Source: Rhizobacter sp. OV335
GTDB lineage: Bacteria; Pseudomonadota; Gammaproteobacteria; Burkholderiales; Burkholderiaceae_C
Assembly: GCF_900142965.1 (NCBI RefSeq)
Contig: NZ_FRCQ01000033.1
Coordinates: forward strand, 1-64,000
Length of the DNA: 64,000 bases
Direction: 5' to 3'
The first letter of the stretch is position 1. Each line of letters begins with the position of its first letter. Of the stretch, positions 48,485 through 58,051 are shown in pieces. The translations under genes and the position numbers were made by a program. Under the pieces are notes generated by a model that ran no database searches, was not told where the DNA came from, and saw nothing but the letters and a program-made list of their open reading frames with translations.

Positions 48485-49411
48485 ATGGCCTACCAAGATG
48501 TTGCAAGCGTCGGCATTCAAGACGGTCTGCCCGGCCGCCGCGCCGTCCCCTCCATCGCACCCGCCGCCGTGCCGGCCAACGCCGACAGCACCCGCAGCGC
48601 GGTGTCGTGGGGCGCGGTACTGGCCGGCGCCGCGGGCGCGGCCGCGCTGTCGCTGATCCTGCTGATCCTGGGCGTCGGGCTCGGTCTGTCGGCGCTGTCG
48701 CCATGGGCACGCGAAGGCGTCAGCGCAAGCACCTTCGGCGTCGGCACGATCCTGTGGGTCACGCTGACGCAGGTCGCCGCGTCGGGCATGGGCGGCTACC
48801 TCGCCGGCCGGCTGCGCACGCGCTGGGCCGACACCGCGGGCGACGAGATCTACTTCCGCGACACGGCGCACGGCTTCCTGGCGTGGGCGGTCGCGTCGCT
48901 GGCCACCGCCGCGGTGCTGGGCAGCGCGATTGGCGGCATCGTCGGCACCGGTGCCCGGGCCGGCGTGACCGGTGCCGCGGGTGCCGCCTCGGCGGTGCCG
49001 GGCAGCAGCGCCACGGACGTGATGAACTACCACGCCGATGCGCTGTTCCGCCGGGACCCGGCGGCCGCTGCACCGACCACCACCGATGCGCCGCCGCTCG
49101 CCGAGGTCGGCCGCATCTTCGCCGCCGGCGGCCGCGCCGCGACGCTGCCGCCCGACGACATGCGCTACCTCGGCCAGCTGGTCGCACAGCGCACCGGCCT
49201 GTCGCAAGCCGATGCCGAGCGGCGCGTCACCGACGGCTGGAACCACCTGCAGACCGCGTTGAACGACGCTCAGGCGCGTGCACGCGACGCGGCCGACACC
49301 GCGCGCAAGGCCTCCGCCTATGCGTCGCTGTGGCTGTTCATCTCGCTGCTGGCCGGCGCCTTCGTCGCCAGCCTGTGCGCGACCTGGGGCGGCAGCCGGC
49401 GCGATCTGTGA
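48485..49411 (+). CDS. Membrane protein, unknown
   Basis: 308 residues, about four membrane helices: about 42-70 ([20 protein letters not shown]), 80-108, 128-155 and 280-305. The N-terminal 35 residues are soluble. The loop before the last helix carries a helical stretch LVAQRTGLSQADAERRV. The family resembles small membrane proteins in Burkholderiales clusters with CsbD/DUF-type stress genes. No enzyme motif. It starts a plus-strand run with the 24-residue peptide and the flavodoxin-type gene. Confidence 0.78.
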   Translation: MAYQDVASVGIQDGLPGRRAVPSIAPAAVPANADSTRSAVSWGAVLAGAAGAAALSLILLILGVGLGLSALSPWAREGVSASTFGVGTILWVTLTQVAASGMGGYLAGRLRTRWADTAGDEIYFRDTAHGFLAWAVASLATAAVLGSAIGGIVGTGARAGVTGAAGAASAVPGSSATDVMNYHADALFRRDPAAAAPTTTDAPPLAEVGRIFAAGGRAATLPPDDMRYLGQLVAQRTGLSQADAERRVTDGWNHLQTALNDAQARARDAADTARKASAYASLWLFISLLAGAFVASLCATWGGSRRDL

Positions 49412-49455
49412 AGTTGGACGAACCATCCCACTGAACCACCCACCGGAGACACCTG

Positions 49456-49530
49456 ATGCGATCCCTTCTTCTGTTCTTCCTCGGCGTGCCGATCCCGATC
49501 ATCATCCTGATCGCGCTGTTCTTCCACTGA
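49456..49530 (+). CDS. 24-residue single-helix membrane peptide
   Basis: ATG at 49456 with GGAG eight bases upstream (ACCGGAGACACCTG). The product (MRSLLLFFLGVPIPIIILIA, then LFFH) is one hydrophobic helix with a Pro-Ile-Pro kink. It sits between two genes in the same direction, 44 bp after the first and 1 bp before the next (stop 49530, next ATG 49532). Peptides of this sequence type are widespread but usually missed. Function unknown; probably membrane-associated. Confidence 0.72.
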   Translation: MRSLLLFFLGVPIPIIILIALFFH

Positions 49531-49531
49531 C

Positions 49532-50602
49532 ATGGCCGAGATCCGCACCGGCCAGGCCGACACGCCGCTGACGCGCGAGGAGTTCGGCCGGCGCTTCCAG
49601 CAGCGCTGGTTCGATCCGGCCTACGACGCCGAGCGCGACGCGATCGCGCGGCTCGAGGAGATCGCCTGGAAGGCGGTCGACGAAGGCCGCAAGTCACCGG
49701 TCACGCGCGCGGCCGGTCCCGGCTTCGCGGACCCGGGCTACGAGGTCGCGGTGCAATGGCTCGACACCCGACAGCGCCTGAAGGCCGCGCAGGCGAACTG
49801 GGCCAAGCCCGGCGCGCGCTCGCGCGTGCTGGTGGTGTGCGGCAGCGCGCGCAACGACGGCAGCTGCCCCGGCGAGGTGTCGAAGACCTGGCGGCTGAGC
49901 GGCCTGGTGCGCGAGGAGGTCGAGCAGGCCGGCCTCGATGCCGACCTGCTCGACCTGAGCCTCGTGACCTCGGAATACGGCCGCCGCATCCACCCGTGCA
50001 AGGGCTGCGTCGGCACCGCGATGCCGCTGTGCCACTGGCCGTGCAGCTGCTACCCGAACCATGCGCTCGACCAGGCCAGCGACTGGATGGCCGAGATCTA
50101 CGAGCGCTGGGTCAGCGCGCACGGCATCGTGATCGTCGCGCCCACCTACTGGTACCAGTCACCGAGCCCGTTGAAGCTGATGATCGACCGGCTGGTGTGT
50201 GCCGACGGCGGCAACCCGGACCCGAGCAGCACGCACGGCAAGAAGGTGGCCGAGGCGAAGGCGATCGAGGAAAAGGGCTGGGACTTCCCGAAGCACCTCG
50301 CCGGCCGCGTGTACGGGCTGGTCGTGCACGGCGACGTGGCCGGCGTCGAGCAGCAGCGGCATGCGCTCGCCGACTGGCTCGACTGGATGGGCCTGGTCGA
50401 TGCCGGCGACGGCGCGCGGCTCGCCCGCTACCTCGGCTACTACGAGCCGTACTTCAACAGCCACGAGGCGCTGGACGCCGACACGGCGTTCCAGCAGGAG
50501 ACGCGCAACGTCGCGCGGGCCGTGGTGTCGGCCGTCGCGCAGTTGCGCAGCGGGACGCTCTCGCGCCCGGATGCCGGGCTGGAGCCGCCGCGCCCGAAGT
50601 AG
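49532..50602 (+). CDS. Flavodoxin-like NAD(P)H-dependent FMN reductase
   Basis: 356 residues. A 95-residue N-terminal extension precedes the flavodoxin fold: VLVVCGSARNDGSCPGEVSK (FMN phosphate loop), then IVIVAPTYWYQSPSPLKLMI, the conserved pocket. HPCKGCVGTAMPLCHWPCSC is a Cys-rich insert, possibly redox-active. The enzyme would reduce FMN-bound substrates, such as quinones or nitro compounds. It follows the 24-residue peptide with a 1-bp gap. It is convergent with the catalase gene. Confidence 0.9.
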   Translation: MAEIRTGQADTPLTREEFGRRFQQRWFDPAYDAERDAIARLEEIAWKAVDEGRKSPVTRAAGPGFADPGYEVAVQWLDTRQRLKAAQANWAKPGARSRVLVVCGSARNDGSCPGEVSKTWRLSGLVREEVEQAGLDADLLDLSLVTSEYGRRIHPCKGCVGTAMPLCHWPCSCYPNHALDQASDWMAEIYERWVSAHGIVIVAPTYWYQSPSPLKLMIDRLVCADGGNPDPSSTHGKKVAEAKAIEEKGWDFPKHLAGRVYGLVVHGDVAGVEQQRHALADWLDWMGLVDAGDGARLARYLGYYEPYFNSHEALDADTAFQQETRNVARAVVSAVAQLRSGTLSRPDAGLEPPRPK

Positions 50603-50625
50603 CGGCGCGGCGACATCCGTTCAGA

Positions 50626-52980
50626 TCAGACGCGCGGCGGATCCCCCTCGCGCTGCGGGTGCCGGTGCTTCGCCACCGCGGCGATGAAGGCCTGGATCGT
50701 CTTGTCGTCGCCGTTGCCGAGCAGCACACCCGGGTCCGGCGTGCCATCGCCCAGCGTCGTCGGCACGCCCGCCTTCTCGATCAGCGCGCGGCCGGCGCCG
50801 AGCGCCAGCAGTGTCTTGCCGTGGCGCCAGGTCAGCGCCGGGTACTCCAGCGCCTGCCCGAGGCCGAGCAGCACGTCGACACCCTTCTGGCCATCGGGCA
50901 GCACGACCGCGTCGAACAGCACCGGTGGCGAGTTCTCGATCGACCCGGTGGCCAGCAGCGGCTCGCCATCGGAGGTCGTCACCGCACCGATGCGCGGCGC
51001 GATCACCGTCGTCACCGCGCCGGCCTTCTGCAGCGCGGCCACCAGCTTCGCAATCGGCTTGCCGGCCACGCCGTGCGCCGCGAGCAGCGCGATGCGGCGC
51101 GTGCGGATGCCACCGTCGCCCGGCCGCGCCTTCAGCGACAGCGCCGGCGACACCGTCACCTCCGGCTTGGCCGGCTTCGGCAGCGCGCGCGGCAACGGCG
51201 GCGGCAGCGGCATCCCCAGCCCGTCGGCGACTGCCTTCGCCAGCGGCTTCGACACGTTCAGCAGCGAGGCCACCATGCGCTCGCGCACCGCCGGCACCGT
51301 GACCTTGCTCAGCTCGAAGCGGAAGCCGCCGATGATGTGCGCCTGCTCGACCGGCGTCTGGCTGTCGAAGAACAGCGTGGCCTGCGTGTAGTGGTCGGCA
51401 AACTTCTCCGGCTTGCCGCGCAGCTTCTCGCCATTGACCGGCTGTGGGAACGACACGAAGCCCTTCGCGCCGGCCTGGAACGGGCAGCCGCCGCCGAGCG
51501 AGTTCGGCTCGTACGCGACGCGGCCGCGGTTCACCGTCTGCCGGTGCAGCCCGTCGCGCTGGTTGTTGTGCACCGGCGCGAGCGGCGCGTTGATCGGGAT
51601 CTCGTGGAAGTTCGGCCCGCCCAGCCGCGAGATCTGCGTGTCGACGTACGAATGGATGCGCCCGGCCAGCAGCGGGTCGTTGCTGAAGTCGATGCCCGGC
51701 ACCACGTGCGCGACGCAGAACGCGACCTGCTCGGTCTCGGCGAAGAAGTTGTCCGGGTTGCGGTTCAGCACCATGCGCCCGACCGGCTGCAGCGGCACCA
51801 GCTCTTCCGGGATGATCTTGGTGGCGTCCAGCACGTCGAAGCTGAAGGCCTCGGCCTGCTCCTCGCTGAACACCTGCAGGCCCAGTTCCCACTCGGGGTA
51901 CTCGCCCGATTCGATCGCTTCCCACAGGTCGCGCCGGTGGTAGTCGGCGTCGGCACCGGCGAGCTTCACCGCCTCGTCCCACACCAGCGAATGCGTGCCG
52001 AGCAGCGGCTTCCAGTGGAACTTGACGAAGCTGCTCTCGCCGCGCGCATTGACGAGGCGGTAGGTGTGCACGCCGAAGCCCTGCATCATCCGGTAGCTGC
52101 GCGGGATCGCGCGGTCGGACATCGCCCACATCAGCATGTGGGTCGACTCCGGCATCAGCGACGCGAAATCCCAGAAGGTGTCGTGCGCCGACGCCGCCTG
52201 CGGCATGCCGTGGTGCGGCTCGGGCTTCACCGCGTGGATCAGGTCGGGAAACTTCATCGCGTCCTGGATGAAGAACACCGGGATGTTGTTGCCGACCAGG
52301 TCCCAGTTGCCCTCGTCGGTGTAGAACTTGATCGCGAAGCCGCGCACGTCGCGCGCGGTGTCGACCGAGCCGCGCTCGCCGGCCACCGTCGAGAAGCGCA
52401 CGAACACCGGCGTGCGCTTGCCGGCCTCGGCGAACGGCGCGGCGCGCGTCAGCCGGGTCAGCGGCTTGTAGCACTCGAAGTAGCCGTGCGCCGCCGAGCC
52501 GCGCGCATGCACGATGCGCTCGGGGATGCGCTCGTGGTCGAAGTGCGTGATCTTCTCGCGCAGGATGAAGTCTTCGAGCAGCGCCGGCCCGCGCAGGCCC
52601 GCCTTCAGCGAGTTCTGGTTGTCGCCGACCGCGACGCCCTGGTTGGTCGTCAGCACCTCGCCGCCGGCATCGGCGCGCACGCGCTGCAGCGAGCCGAAGC
52701 CGTCGTGCGACGGCGTGTCGTCGCCGCCCTCGCCGGTCTTGCCGGTGTCGTTGGCCTCGGTCAGCGTGCCGGCGCCGGTGGACACCGATGCGAGCGGGCT
52801 GCGCTGCCCGACCGGCGGCGCGACAGCGTTGTCGCGGCCGATCTCGTTCGGCTTGTTGGCATTGAACGGGATCGCGGCGGCGAGCGCCTGCACCTCGACG
52901 GCCTGGCGCTCCTGGCCAGCAGGGCTTGGCGGGATCGGGCGGCGCTTGCTCGCGGGGGTCTTCGAAGGGGTCTTGGGCAT
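50626..52980 (-). CDS. katE: Catalase HPII, large subunit type
   Basis: 784 residues, the large clade-2 length. Haem-side catalytic His in [14 protein letters not shown], Asn in [14 protein letters not shown], proximal Tyr in [12 protein letters not shown]. The C-terminal flavodoxin-like domain of HPII is present from about 620 ([20 protein letters not shown]). The N-terminal 80 residues are a basic/Pro-rich arm. Cytosolic, breaks down hydrogen peroxide, and in many bacteria induced in stationary phase. The ATG at 52980 has no clear Shine-Dalgarno, so the start is tentative. A Cys-rich gene lies just upstream. Confidence 0.93.
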   Translation of the reverse strand: MPKTPSKTPASKRRPIPPSPAGQERQAVEVQALAAAIPFNANKPNEIGRDNAVAPPVGQRSPLASVSTGAGTLTEANDTGKTGEGGDDTPSHDGFGSLQRVRADAGGEVLTTNQGVAVGDNQNSLKAGLRGPALLEDFILREKITHFDHERIPERIVHARGSAAHGYFECYKPLTRLTRAAPFAEAGKRTPVFVRFSTVAGERGSVDTARDVRGFAIKFYTDEGNWDLVGNNIPVFFIQDAMKFPDLIHAVKPEPHHGMPQAASAHDTFWDFASLMPESTHMLMWAMSDRAIPRSYRMMQGFGVHTYRLVNARGESSFVKFHWKPLLGTHSLVWDEAVKLAGADADYHRRDLWEAIESGEYPEWELGLQVFSEEQAEAFSFDVLDATKIIPEELVPLQPVGRMVLNRNPDNFFAETEQVAFCVAHVVPGIDFSNDPLLAGRIHSYVDTQISRLGGPNFHEIPINAPLAPVHNNQRDGLHRQTVNRGRVAYEPNSLGGGCPFQAGAKGFVSFPQPVNGEKLRGKPEKFADHYTQATLFFDSQTPVEQAHIIGGFRFELSKVTVPAVRERMVASLLNVSKPLAKAVADGLGMPLPPPLPRALPKPAKPEVTVSPALSLKARPGDGGIRTRRIALLAAHGVAGKPIAKLVAALQKAGAVTTVIAPRIGAVTTSDGEPLLATGSIENSPPVLFDAVVLPDGQKGVDVLLGLGQALEYPALTWRHGKTLLALGAGRALIEKAGVPTTLGDGTPDPGVLLGNGDDKTIQAFIAAVAKHRHPQREGDPPRV

Positions 52981-53035
52981 GGGAGGGCGACTCGCTGAAA
53001 AGCAGACAGGCAGGGGGACGGCGGAGAGAGTTCGG

Positions 53036-53377
53036 TCAGAGGTGGCCGCGCCCGGCCAGAGCACTGCAGGCCTGCGCGCAGACACGGCAGGCCTGGGCGC
53101 AGGCCTGGCAGTGGTCCATCGAATGCTTGCCGCATTCGTCGCCGCACACGCGGCACAGGTGGGCGCACAGCTCGCAGGCGTCGCCCAGATGGGCGCTGTC
53201 GCGAGCGAGGTAGGCGGCGGTCAGCCGGCAGGCGTCGGCACAGTCGAGGTCGAGCGCGATGCAACGCCGCATCGGCGACGGATCGGGCTCGCCGAGGCAC
53301 GAGACGGCGCAGTGCAGGCAGGCGGTGGCGCAGGCCTGGCAGGCCGCCAGGCAGGCGTCGAGGGTCTGGTCCTTCAT
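53036..53377 (-). CDS. Cys-rich four-helix protein (Csp/DUF326-like copper storage)
   Basis: 113 residues with 19 Cys, mostly in CxxC or CxxxC helical spacing (CQACATACLHCAVSC, CELCAHLCRVCGDEC, HCQACAQACRVCAQAC). This is the hallmark of the four-helix copper-binding DUF326/Csp group, whose Cys line the core and hold many Cu(I) ions. No signal peptide, so cytosolic. Its place between catalase and stress genes suggests metal or redox buffering. The ATG follows AAGGATCCC. Confidence 0.87.
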   Translation of the reverse strand: MKDQTLDACLAACQACATACLHCAVSCLGEPDPSPMRRCIALDLDCADACRLTAAYLARDSAHLGDACELCAHLCRVCGDECGKHSMDHCQACAQACRVCAQACSALAGRGHL

Positions 53378-53401
53378 GAGGGGGATCCTTCCGTCAAGGC
53401 G

Positions 53402-53626
53402 TCAAGGGGTCTTGCGCGGCTTGGTCGACTGCAGGTCCGGCGGCGCGGGCTTGTGCAGGCTGGCCTTGCCGGCCTCGGCCGACGGCAGCTCGGCGGGCGT
53501 CGCGCCATCCGGGTTGGTGCCGGCCTTCGGGCCGTGCTTGGTGTCGGGGCTGCCGGCGTCGTGGATGCTGCGCGGCTTGGTGGTCGGGTTGGTGGTCGGG
53601 TTGGACGGGCTGGAGGGCTTGCTCAT
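53402..53626 (-). CDS. Disordered Pro/Lys/Thr-rich small protein
   Basis: 74 residues; AGGAG seven bases before the ATG at 53626 makes it convincing. Low-complexity, hydrophilic composition (SSPSNPTTNPTTKPRS, KASLHKPAPPD), no predicted fold. It resembles small stress-induced hydrophilic proteins but no family is recognised. It lies between two minus-strand stress-type genes and probably shares their transcript. Confidence 0.65.
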   Translation of the reverse strand: MSKPSSPSNPTTNPTTKPRSIHDAGSPDTKHGPKAGTNPDGATPAELPSAEAGKASLHKPAPPDLQSTKPRKTP

Positions 53627-53651
53627 CACGGTCTCCTGGAGTGCGGGCCGC

Positions 53652-53927
53652 TCAGCGCCGGGGGCGGCTGAGGACCCAGAGGGCGGTGCCCAGCACCGCG
53701 GCAACGCCGACGCCGGCAGCGACGGCCTGGGGGCTGGGGCGGTGCCGGCCGAGGAAGACCTTGGCCCCAGCGAGGATCAACCCGTAGCGGCCGGCCTTGC
53801 CCGGTCGCTGGAGCCAGGCCCCGATCGCCCTGCCTGCTTCGGACAGCGGCCCCGCGTGCCGCGCGTTGCCGGTCAGGCGCGCGGTGCTGGCTTCGTCTTC
53901 GATGTGTTCGATGTGTGGTGTGCTCAT
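53652..53927 (-). CDS. Small membrane-anchored protein
   Basis: 91 residues from ATG at 53927. Hydrophilic front (STPHIEHIEDEAST), then one membrane helix near the end (VAAGVGVAAVLGTALWVLSR). AGGGG lies about eight bases upstream of the start. Unknown function, first gene of the minus-strand run 53402-53927. Divergent from the hemerythrin gene. Confidence 0.68.
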   Translation of the reverse strand: MSTPHIEHIEDEASTARLTGNARHAGPLSEAGRAIGAWLQRPGKAGRYGLILAGAKVFLGRHRPSPQAVAAGVGVAAVLGTALWVLSRPRR

Positions 53928-54014
53928 CGTCGACCCCTGGGATGTCATGCCGACCCGTGGCAAACGGCATACCTGTGCGCGTTGCGCAAGATCGCACCCG
54001 CAGTCGCGTACTTC

Positions 54015-54024
54015 TCCTACAGCG
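54015..54024. promoter_or_regulatory. Second TCCTACAGCG motif
   Basis: Identical 10-mer to that at 48378-48387, again between divergent stress-type genes (53927 minus, 54101 plus). A related TCCTACAAAG is at 60418. Confidence 0.4.
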
Positions 54025-54100
54025 AACGCGATTCGAATGCGTAGATTGGGGTGGTCACCTTCCTCCCCCTTTCTCCACCCAGCCCACGCAAGGAGTTCCC

Positions 54101-54628
54101 ATGCCGACATCCCACACCGCCACCCGCTCGCACGCCGCCACCGCCACGCGCACCCGCAAGGCACCGCCGGCCGACGCGATCAAGCTGCTGCGCGCCGACC
54201 ACGCCGAGGTGAAGAAGCTGTTCGCCGAGTACGACAAGCTGGCGAAGGCCGAGGCCGATGCCAGCGAGCGCGAAGCGCTGGCCCTCGACATCTGCGCCAA
54301 GCTGACGGTGCACGCGCAGATCGAGGAAGAAATCTTCTACCCGGCCTGCCGCGACGTGCTGCAGGACCAGGACGACCTGCTCGACGAGGCCACCGTCGAG
54401 CACGCCAGCGCGAAGGACCTGATCGCGCAGCTGCAATCGAGCTCGCCCGACGACGACATGTACGACGCCAAGGTCAAGGTGCTCGGCGAGTACATCGACC
54501 ACCACGTGAAGGAAGAGCAGAACGAGCTGTTCCCGAAGGTGCGGCCGAAGCTCGACCGCAAGGAACTCGGGGAGCAGCTGCAGGCGCGCAAGGACGCACT
54601 GCTGGCACGCCTCGACGGCGCGCACTGA
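54101..54628 (+). CDS. Hemerythrin-domain protein
   Basis: 175 residues; perfect AAGGAG before the ATG at 54101. The four-helix hemerythrin pattern is present: HAEVKKLF, HAQIEEEIFYP (H, E), VEHASAKDL and HHVKEEQNELFP (H, E), which build the di-iron site. The 25-residue N-terminal tail is basic. Such single-domain proteins bind O2, NO or protect against iron-driven damage. It is 24 bp ahead of the DUF421 gene, in an apparent operon. Confidence 0.93.
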   Translation: MPTSHTATRSHAATATRTRKAPPADAIKLLRADHAEVKKLFAEYDKLAKAEADASEREALALDICAKLTVHAQIEEEIFYPACRDVLQDQDDLLDEATVEHASAKDLIAQLQSSSPDDDMYDAKVKVLGEYIDHHVKEEQNELFPKVRPKLDRKELGEQLQARKDALLARLDGAH

Positions 54629-54652
54629 CAGGTCGAAGCCCCGGCCGCCGCC

Positions 54653-55177
54653 ATGGAATCGCTGTTCGCGTTCCACGTCTCGCCGCTCGAGCTGATCGTC
54701 CGGGGCACGCTGATCTACTGGTTCCTGTTCCTGCTGTTCCGCTTCGTGCTGCGGCGCGATGTCGGATCGGTCGGGATTGCCGACGTGCTGCTGGTCGTGT
54801 TGATCGCCGACGCGTCGCAGAACGCGATGGCCGGCGGCTACGAGACGGTCGCCGAGGGCTGCGTGCTGGTGCTGACGCTGATGGGGTGGAACTGGCTGCT
54901 CGACTGGGCCGCGTTCCGCTTCGACGCGGTGCGCCGTTTCGCCGAGCCGGCGCCGCTGCTGCTGGTGCGCCACGGCCGCGTGTTGCACCGCAACTTGCGG
55001 CAAGAATTCCTGACGATGGACGACCTGCAGTCCCAGCTGCGGCAAAGCGGCATCAGCAATCTGAAAGAAGTGCGTGCGGCGTTCATGGAGTCCGACGGCC
55101 GCTTCTCGGTGATCACCCGCGACGGCCGCCAGACCCGCGGCAGCTCGCCGGCCGAAAGCCCGGCCACCGACGGCTGA
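54653..55177 (+). CDS. DUF421 (YetF-like) membrane protein
   Basis: 174 residues. Two to three membrane helices (about 15-35, 45-60, 70-85), then the DUF421 soluble half (LRQSGISNLKEVRAAFMESD, GRFSVI). Opening GTLIYWFLFLLFRFVLRRDV and LIADASQNAMAGG are typical. Family function is unknown. It follows hemerythrin and converges with the PAS hybrid kinase. Confidence 0.9.
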   Translation: MESLFAFHVSPLELIVRGTLIYWFLFLLFRFVLRRDVGSVGIADVLLVVLIADASQNAMAGGYETVAEGCVLVLTLMGWNWLLDWAAFRFDAVRRFAEPAPLLLVRHGRVLHRNLRQEFLTMDDLQSQLRQSGISNLKEVRAAFMESDGRFSVITRDGRQTRGSSPAESPATDG

Positions 55178-55193
55178 GCGGCTCGCCGGTCGC

Positions 55194-57734
55194 TCAGCCG
55201 GCCGCCACCAGCGGCCGGGTCCGCCGCAGCACCGCCTCCAGCTCGTCCAGGTCGACCGGCTTCACGAAGTGCGCATCGAAGCCGGCCTCGCGCGAGCGCT
55301 GCCGGTCTTCCGCCTGCCCCCAGCCGCTCAGCGCGATCAGGTGGATCGCCTGGCCCCAGTCTTCCGCACGGATGCGCCGGGCCACCTCGTGGCCGGTCAG
55401 GCCGGGCAGGCCGATGTCGAGCACGATGGCCTGCGGTCGGAAATCGCCGGCCGCAGCCAGCGCCGACGGGCCGTCGTGCGCGACCCGCACCTCGTGCCCG
55501 CTCATCTCCAGCACCTCGGCCAGGCTTTCGGCGCTGTCGATGTTGTCGTCGACGACCAGCACCCGCAGCGCTCCGGCCGCGGTGGGCGTCGTCACGCCCG
55601 CCACCGGTGCGGGCGATGCCGCCGGCGCGCGCGGCGGTTGCCGAGCCGGCACCGCGGCCGGCCAGGCCACCGCCACCAGCGGCAGCCGCACGATGAAGCG
55701 GCAGCCGGTGCCCACGCCGTCGCTGTGGGCCTCGACGCTGCCGCCGTGCATCTCCACCAGCTGCTTCACGAGCGCGAGGCCGATGCCGAGCCCGCCCTGC
55801 GCCCGCGCGACCGAGCGGTCGACCTGCGCGAACATGTCGAACACCCGCGGCAGCATGTCGGGCGCGAGGCCGACGCCGGAATCCTGCACCGCGATCACCG
55901 CCTCGCCATTCTCCGGGTCCGCGCCGCGGCCTTCCTCGCGCCATGCGCTCAGCTCGATCGAGCCGCCCTCGGGCGTGTACTTGGCGGCGTTGTTCAGCAG
56001 GTTCGCGACGATCTGGCACAGCCGCGTGGTGTCGCCGTCGACGCACAGCTCGCCGGCCGGCGGCAATTGCACTTGCAGCGTGTGCCGGCCCGCATCGACC
56101 AGCGGCCGGCTGGTCTCGACCGCCGTCTTCAGCACCTCGACCAGGTCGACGCGCGTGCGGCGCAGCTCGAGCTTGCCCTGGCTGATGCGGCTCACGTCGA
56201 GCAGGTCGTCGACCAGGTGCACCATCTGCCCCAGCTGCCGCTCGATCACGTCGCGCGCATGCGCCTGCGCCACCGGCCCCGGGCTGCGCTGCATGATCTG
56301 CAGCGCATTGCGGATCGGCGCCAGCGGGTTGCGCAGCTCGTGCGCCAGCGTCGCGAGGAACTCGTCCTTGCGGCGGTCGTTGTCGTGCAGCGCCTCCTCG
56401 GCCAGCTTGCGGTCGGTGATATCGGCGACGATGCCGAGCAGCCGGCGCGCGCCGCCGCGTGCATCGCCGTCGACGCCGTAGAACACGCCGTGCGCCTCGA
56501 TCCAGTGCAGCGAACCGTCGGGCCACAGCACGCGCGCCTCGAAATGCAGGTCCTGCCGCGTCGCCTCGCTGGTCTGGAACAGCGTCGCCACCCGCTCGCG
56601 GTCGGCCGGGTGCAGGTGCGACAGCATCACCCGGTGGCCCCACTGGCCGACCGGCTCGTCGTAGCCGAAGCAGCGGTCGTGGCGCAGCGAGGTGCGCGCG
56701 GTGTCGCTCTCGAGGTCGAGTTCCCATTCGCCGATGCGTGCCGAGGCCAGCGTGAACTGCAGCCGCGCCTGGCTTTCGTGGAAGGCCGCATCGATCAGCG
56801 CCTGCTCGGTCACGTCGGACGCGATCACCAGCACCGATTCGACGCTGCCGTCGTCGGCGAACTCGGGCATCAGCCGGGCGTTGAAGAAGCGCTTGCCCTG
56901 GCTCTCCTGCCCTGGCCCCAGGCCCCGCATCGTGTAGTTCAGCCGCACCAGCCGGCCGCTGGCGAACACCTCCTTCAGCGCGCCGTTCCATTGCGCGCAC
57001 AGCGCCGCCGGCAGGCCCAGCTCGCCGAAGGTCTTGCCCAGCATCGCCGACGGCGCGATGCCGAGGTGGCGCTGCACCACCGGGCTGACGTACACATGGC
57101 GCAGCGCGCGGTCGATGCGCGCGAAGATGTCGGGCGAGTTCTCGACCAGCGTCGCGAACTCGCGCTCGCGGCGCGCCAGCGCGAGCGAGGCCACCATCAG
57201 CGTCTGCTCGGCCGCCACGCGCGCGCTCACGTCGCGGATCACGCACAGCCGGCCCATCGGTTCGCCCTGCGCGCCGCGCAGCCGCGACACGGTGCACTCC
57301 ACCTGCATCGCCTCGTCGTTGCGCTTCACGTGCAGCAGCCGCGCGCGGTAGGCGCCCTGGTCGAGCAGCTCGCGCCGGCAGGCCTCGCGCAGCGTGTCGT
57401 CGGGCCAGACCTCGCGATACAGCTGGTCGGCACTGCGGCCGAGCAGCGCCGATGCGCTCTGCCCGTACTGCCGCTCGGCAGCGGCGTTCATGAAGATCAG
57501 GTGGCCACCGTCGTCGAACGCCAGCACCGCGTCTTCCATCTGCGACAGCACCGCGCGGCGCAGCTTGTGGTCGGCGGCGTTCGCGCTGTCGAGCGTGTAG
57601 ACGTCGCTGCCGACGACGATCGCATCGACGTCGCCGTTGCGGATCGCGCGCAGCGTGTCCTCGGCCTCCTCCAGGCACTGTCGAAGCGCCTCGTTCTCCG
57701 CGACCGCGCGCCTCAACTGCTCGACCGGCGTCAT
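55194..57734 (-). CDS. Soluble PAS-rich hybrid histidine kinase of the kai operon
   Basis: 846 residues, no membrane segment. Three PAS domains (about 60-170, 195-310, 320-450), HisKA with FLATLAHELRNPLAPIRNAL, HATPase with NLLNNAAKYTP, DSGVGLAPDM and GLGIGLALVK, then a C-terminal receiver (LVVDDNIDSAESL, LDIGLPGLTG, KPVDL). The start codon overlaps the stop of the second kaiB by 4 bp, so it is the last gene of the kai operon. By position it is the likely output or input kinase linked to KaiB/KaiC. Confidence 0.93.
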   Translation of the reverse strand: MTPVEQLRRAVAENEALRQCLEEAEDTLRAIRNGDVDAIVVGSDVYTLDSANAADHKLRRAVLSQMEDAVLAFDDGGHLIFMNAAAERQYGQSASALLGRSADQLYREVWPDDTLREACRRELLDQGAYRARLLHVKRNDEAMQVECTVSRLRGAQGEPMGRLCVIRDVSARVAAEQTLMVASLALARREREFATLVENSPDIFARIDRALRHVYVSPVVQRHLGIAPSAMLGKTFGELGLPAALCAQWNGALKEVFASGRLVRLNYTMRGLGPGQESQGKRFFNARLMPEFADDGSVESVLVIASDVTEQALIDAAFHESQARLQFTLASARIGEWELDLESDTARTSLRHDRCFGYDEPVGQWGHRVMLSHLHPADRERVATLFQTSEATRQDLHFEARVLWPDGSLHWIEAHGVFYGVDGDARGGARRLLGIVADITDRKLAEEALHDNDRRKDEFLATLAHELRNPLAPIRNALQIMQRSPGPVAQAHARDVIERQLGQMVHLVDDLLDVSRISQGKLELRRTRVDLVEVLKTAVETSRPLVDAGRHTLQVQLPPAGELCVDGDTTRLCQIVANLLNNAAKYTPEGGSIELSAWREEGRGADPENGEAVIAVQDSGVGLAPDMLPRVFDMFAQVDRSVARAQGGLGIGLALVKQLVEMHGGSVEAHSDGVGTGCRFIVRLPLVAVAWPAAVPARQPPRAPAASPAPVAGVTTPTAAGALRVLVVDDNIDSAESLAEVLEMSGHEVRVAHDGPSALAAAGDFRPQAIVLDIGLPGLTGHEVARRIRAEDWGQAIHLIALSGWGQAEDRQRSREAGFDAHFVKPVDLDELEAVLRRTRPLVAAG

Positions 57735-58051
57735 TCGTGCGCTCCTGCCGCGTGCAAGCCGTGCAGCGGATCGAGCGAGCGGCGCAGGCGCTCGTCGTCC
57801 GACAGGTCGCCGATGAAGCGCCGCAGCGGCAGCGGCGCCAGCCGCACCAGCGTCGGCGCCGCGACGATCTGGTCGGCGGTGGCCTGCTCGACGTGCTCGC
57901 CGATGTCGAGCACCTCCAGCCGGTAGCGGCCCGACAGGTGGGTCTCGCAGAAGCGCCGTGCGTTGACGACCGCGCGCGCCGAGGCCGGCGTCGCCCCCGT
58001 GACGTAGAGCCGCAGGTCGACGAGGTCCGGCAGGCGGTCGTCCAGCGTCAT
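57731..58051 (-). CDS. kaiB: KaiB-family protein, second paralogue
   Basis: 106 residues. KaiB thioredoxin-like core: [67 protein letters not shown]. Compared with the upstream copy it has a shorter N-terminus and a longer tail ([11 protein letters not shown]). KaiB switches fold to bind KaiC and, in cyanobacteria, recruits output kinases. The 4-bp overlaps at both ends mark it as part of one operon. Confidence 0.92.
   Translation of the reverse strand: MTLDDRLPDLVDLRLYVTGATPASARAVVNARRFCETHLSGRYRLEVLDIGEHVEQATADQIVAAPTLVRLAPLPLRRFIGDLSDDERLRRSLDPLHGLHAAGAHE

Noticed and set aside
49756-52998. 1080-residue plus-strand frame
   Set aside because: Antisense to catalase; shadow of a GC-rich gene.
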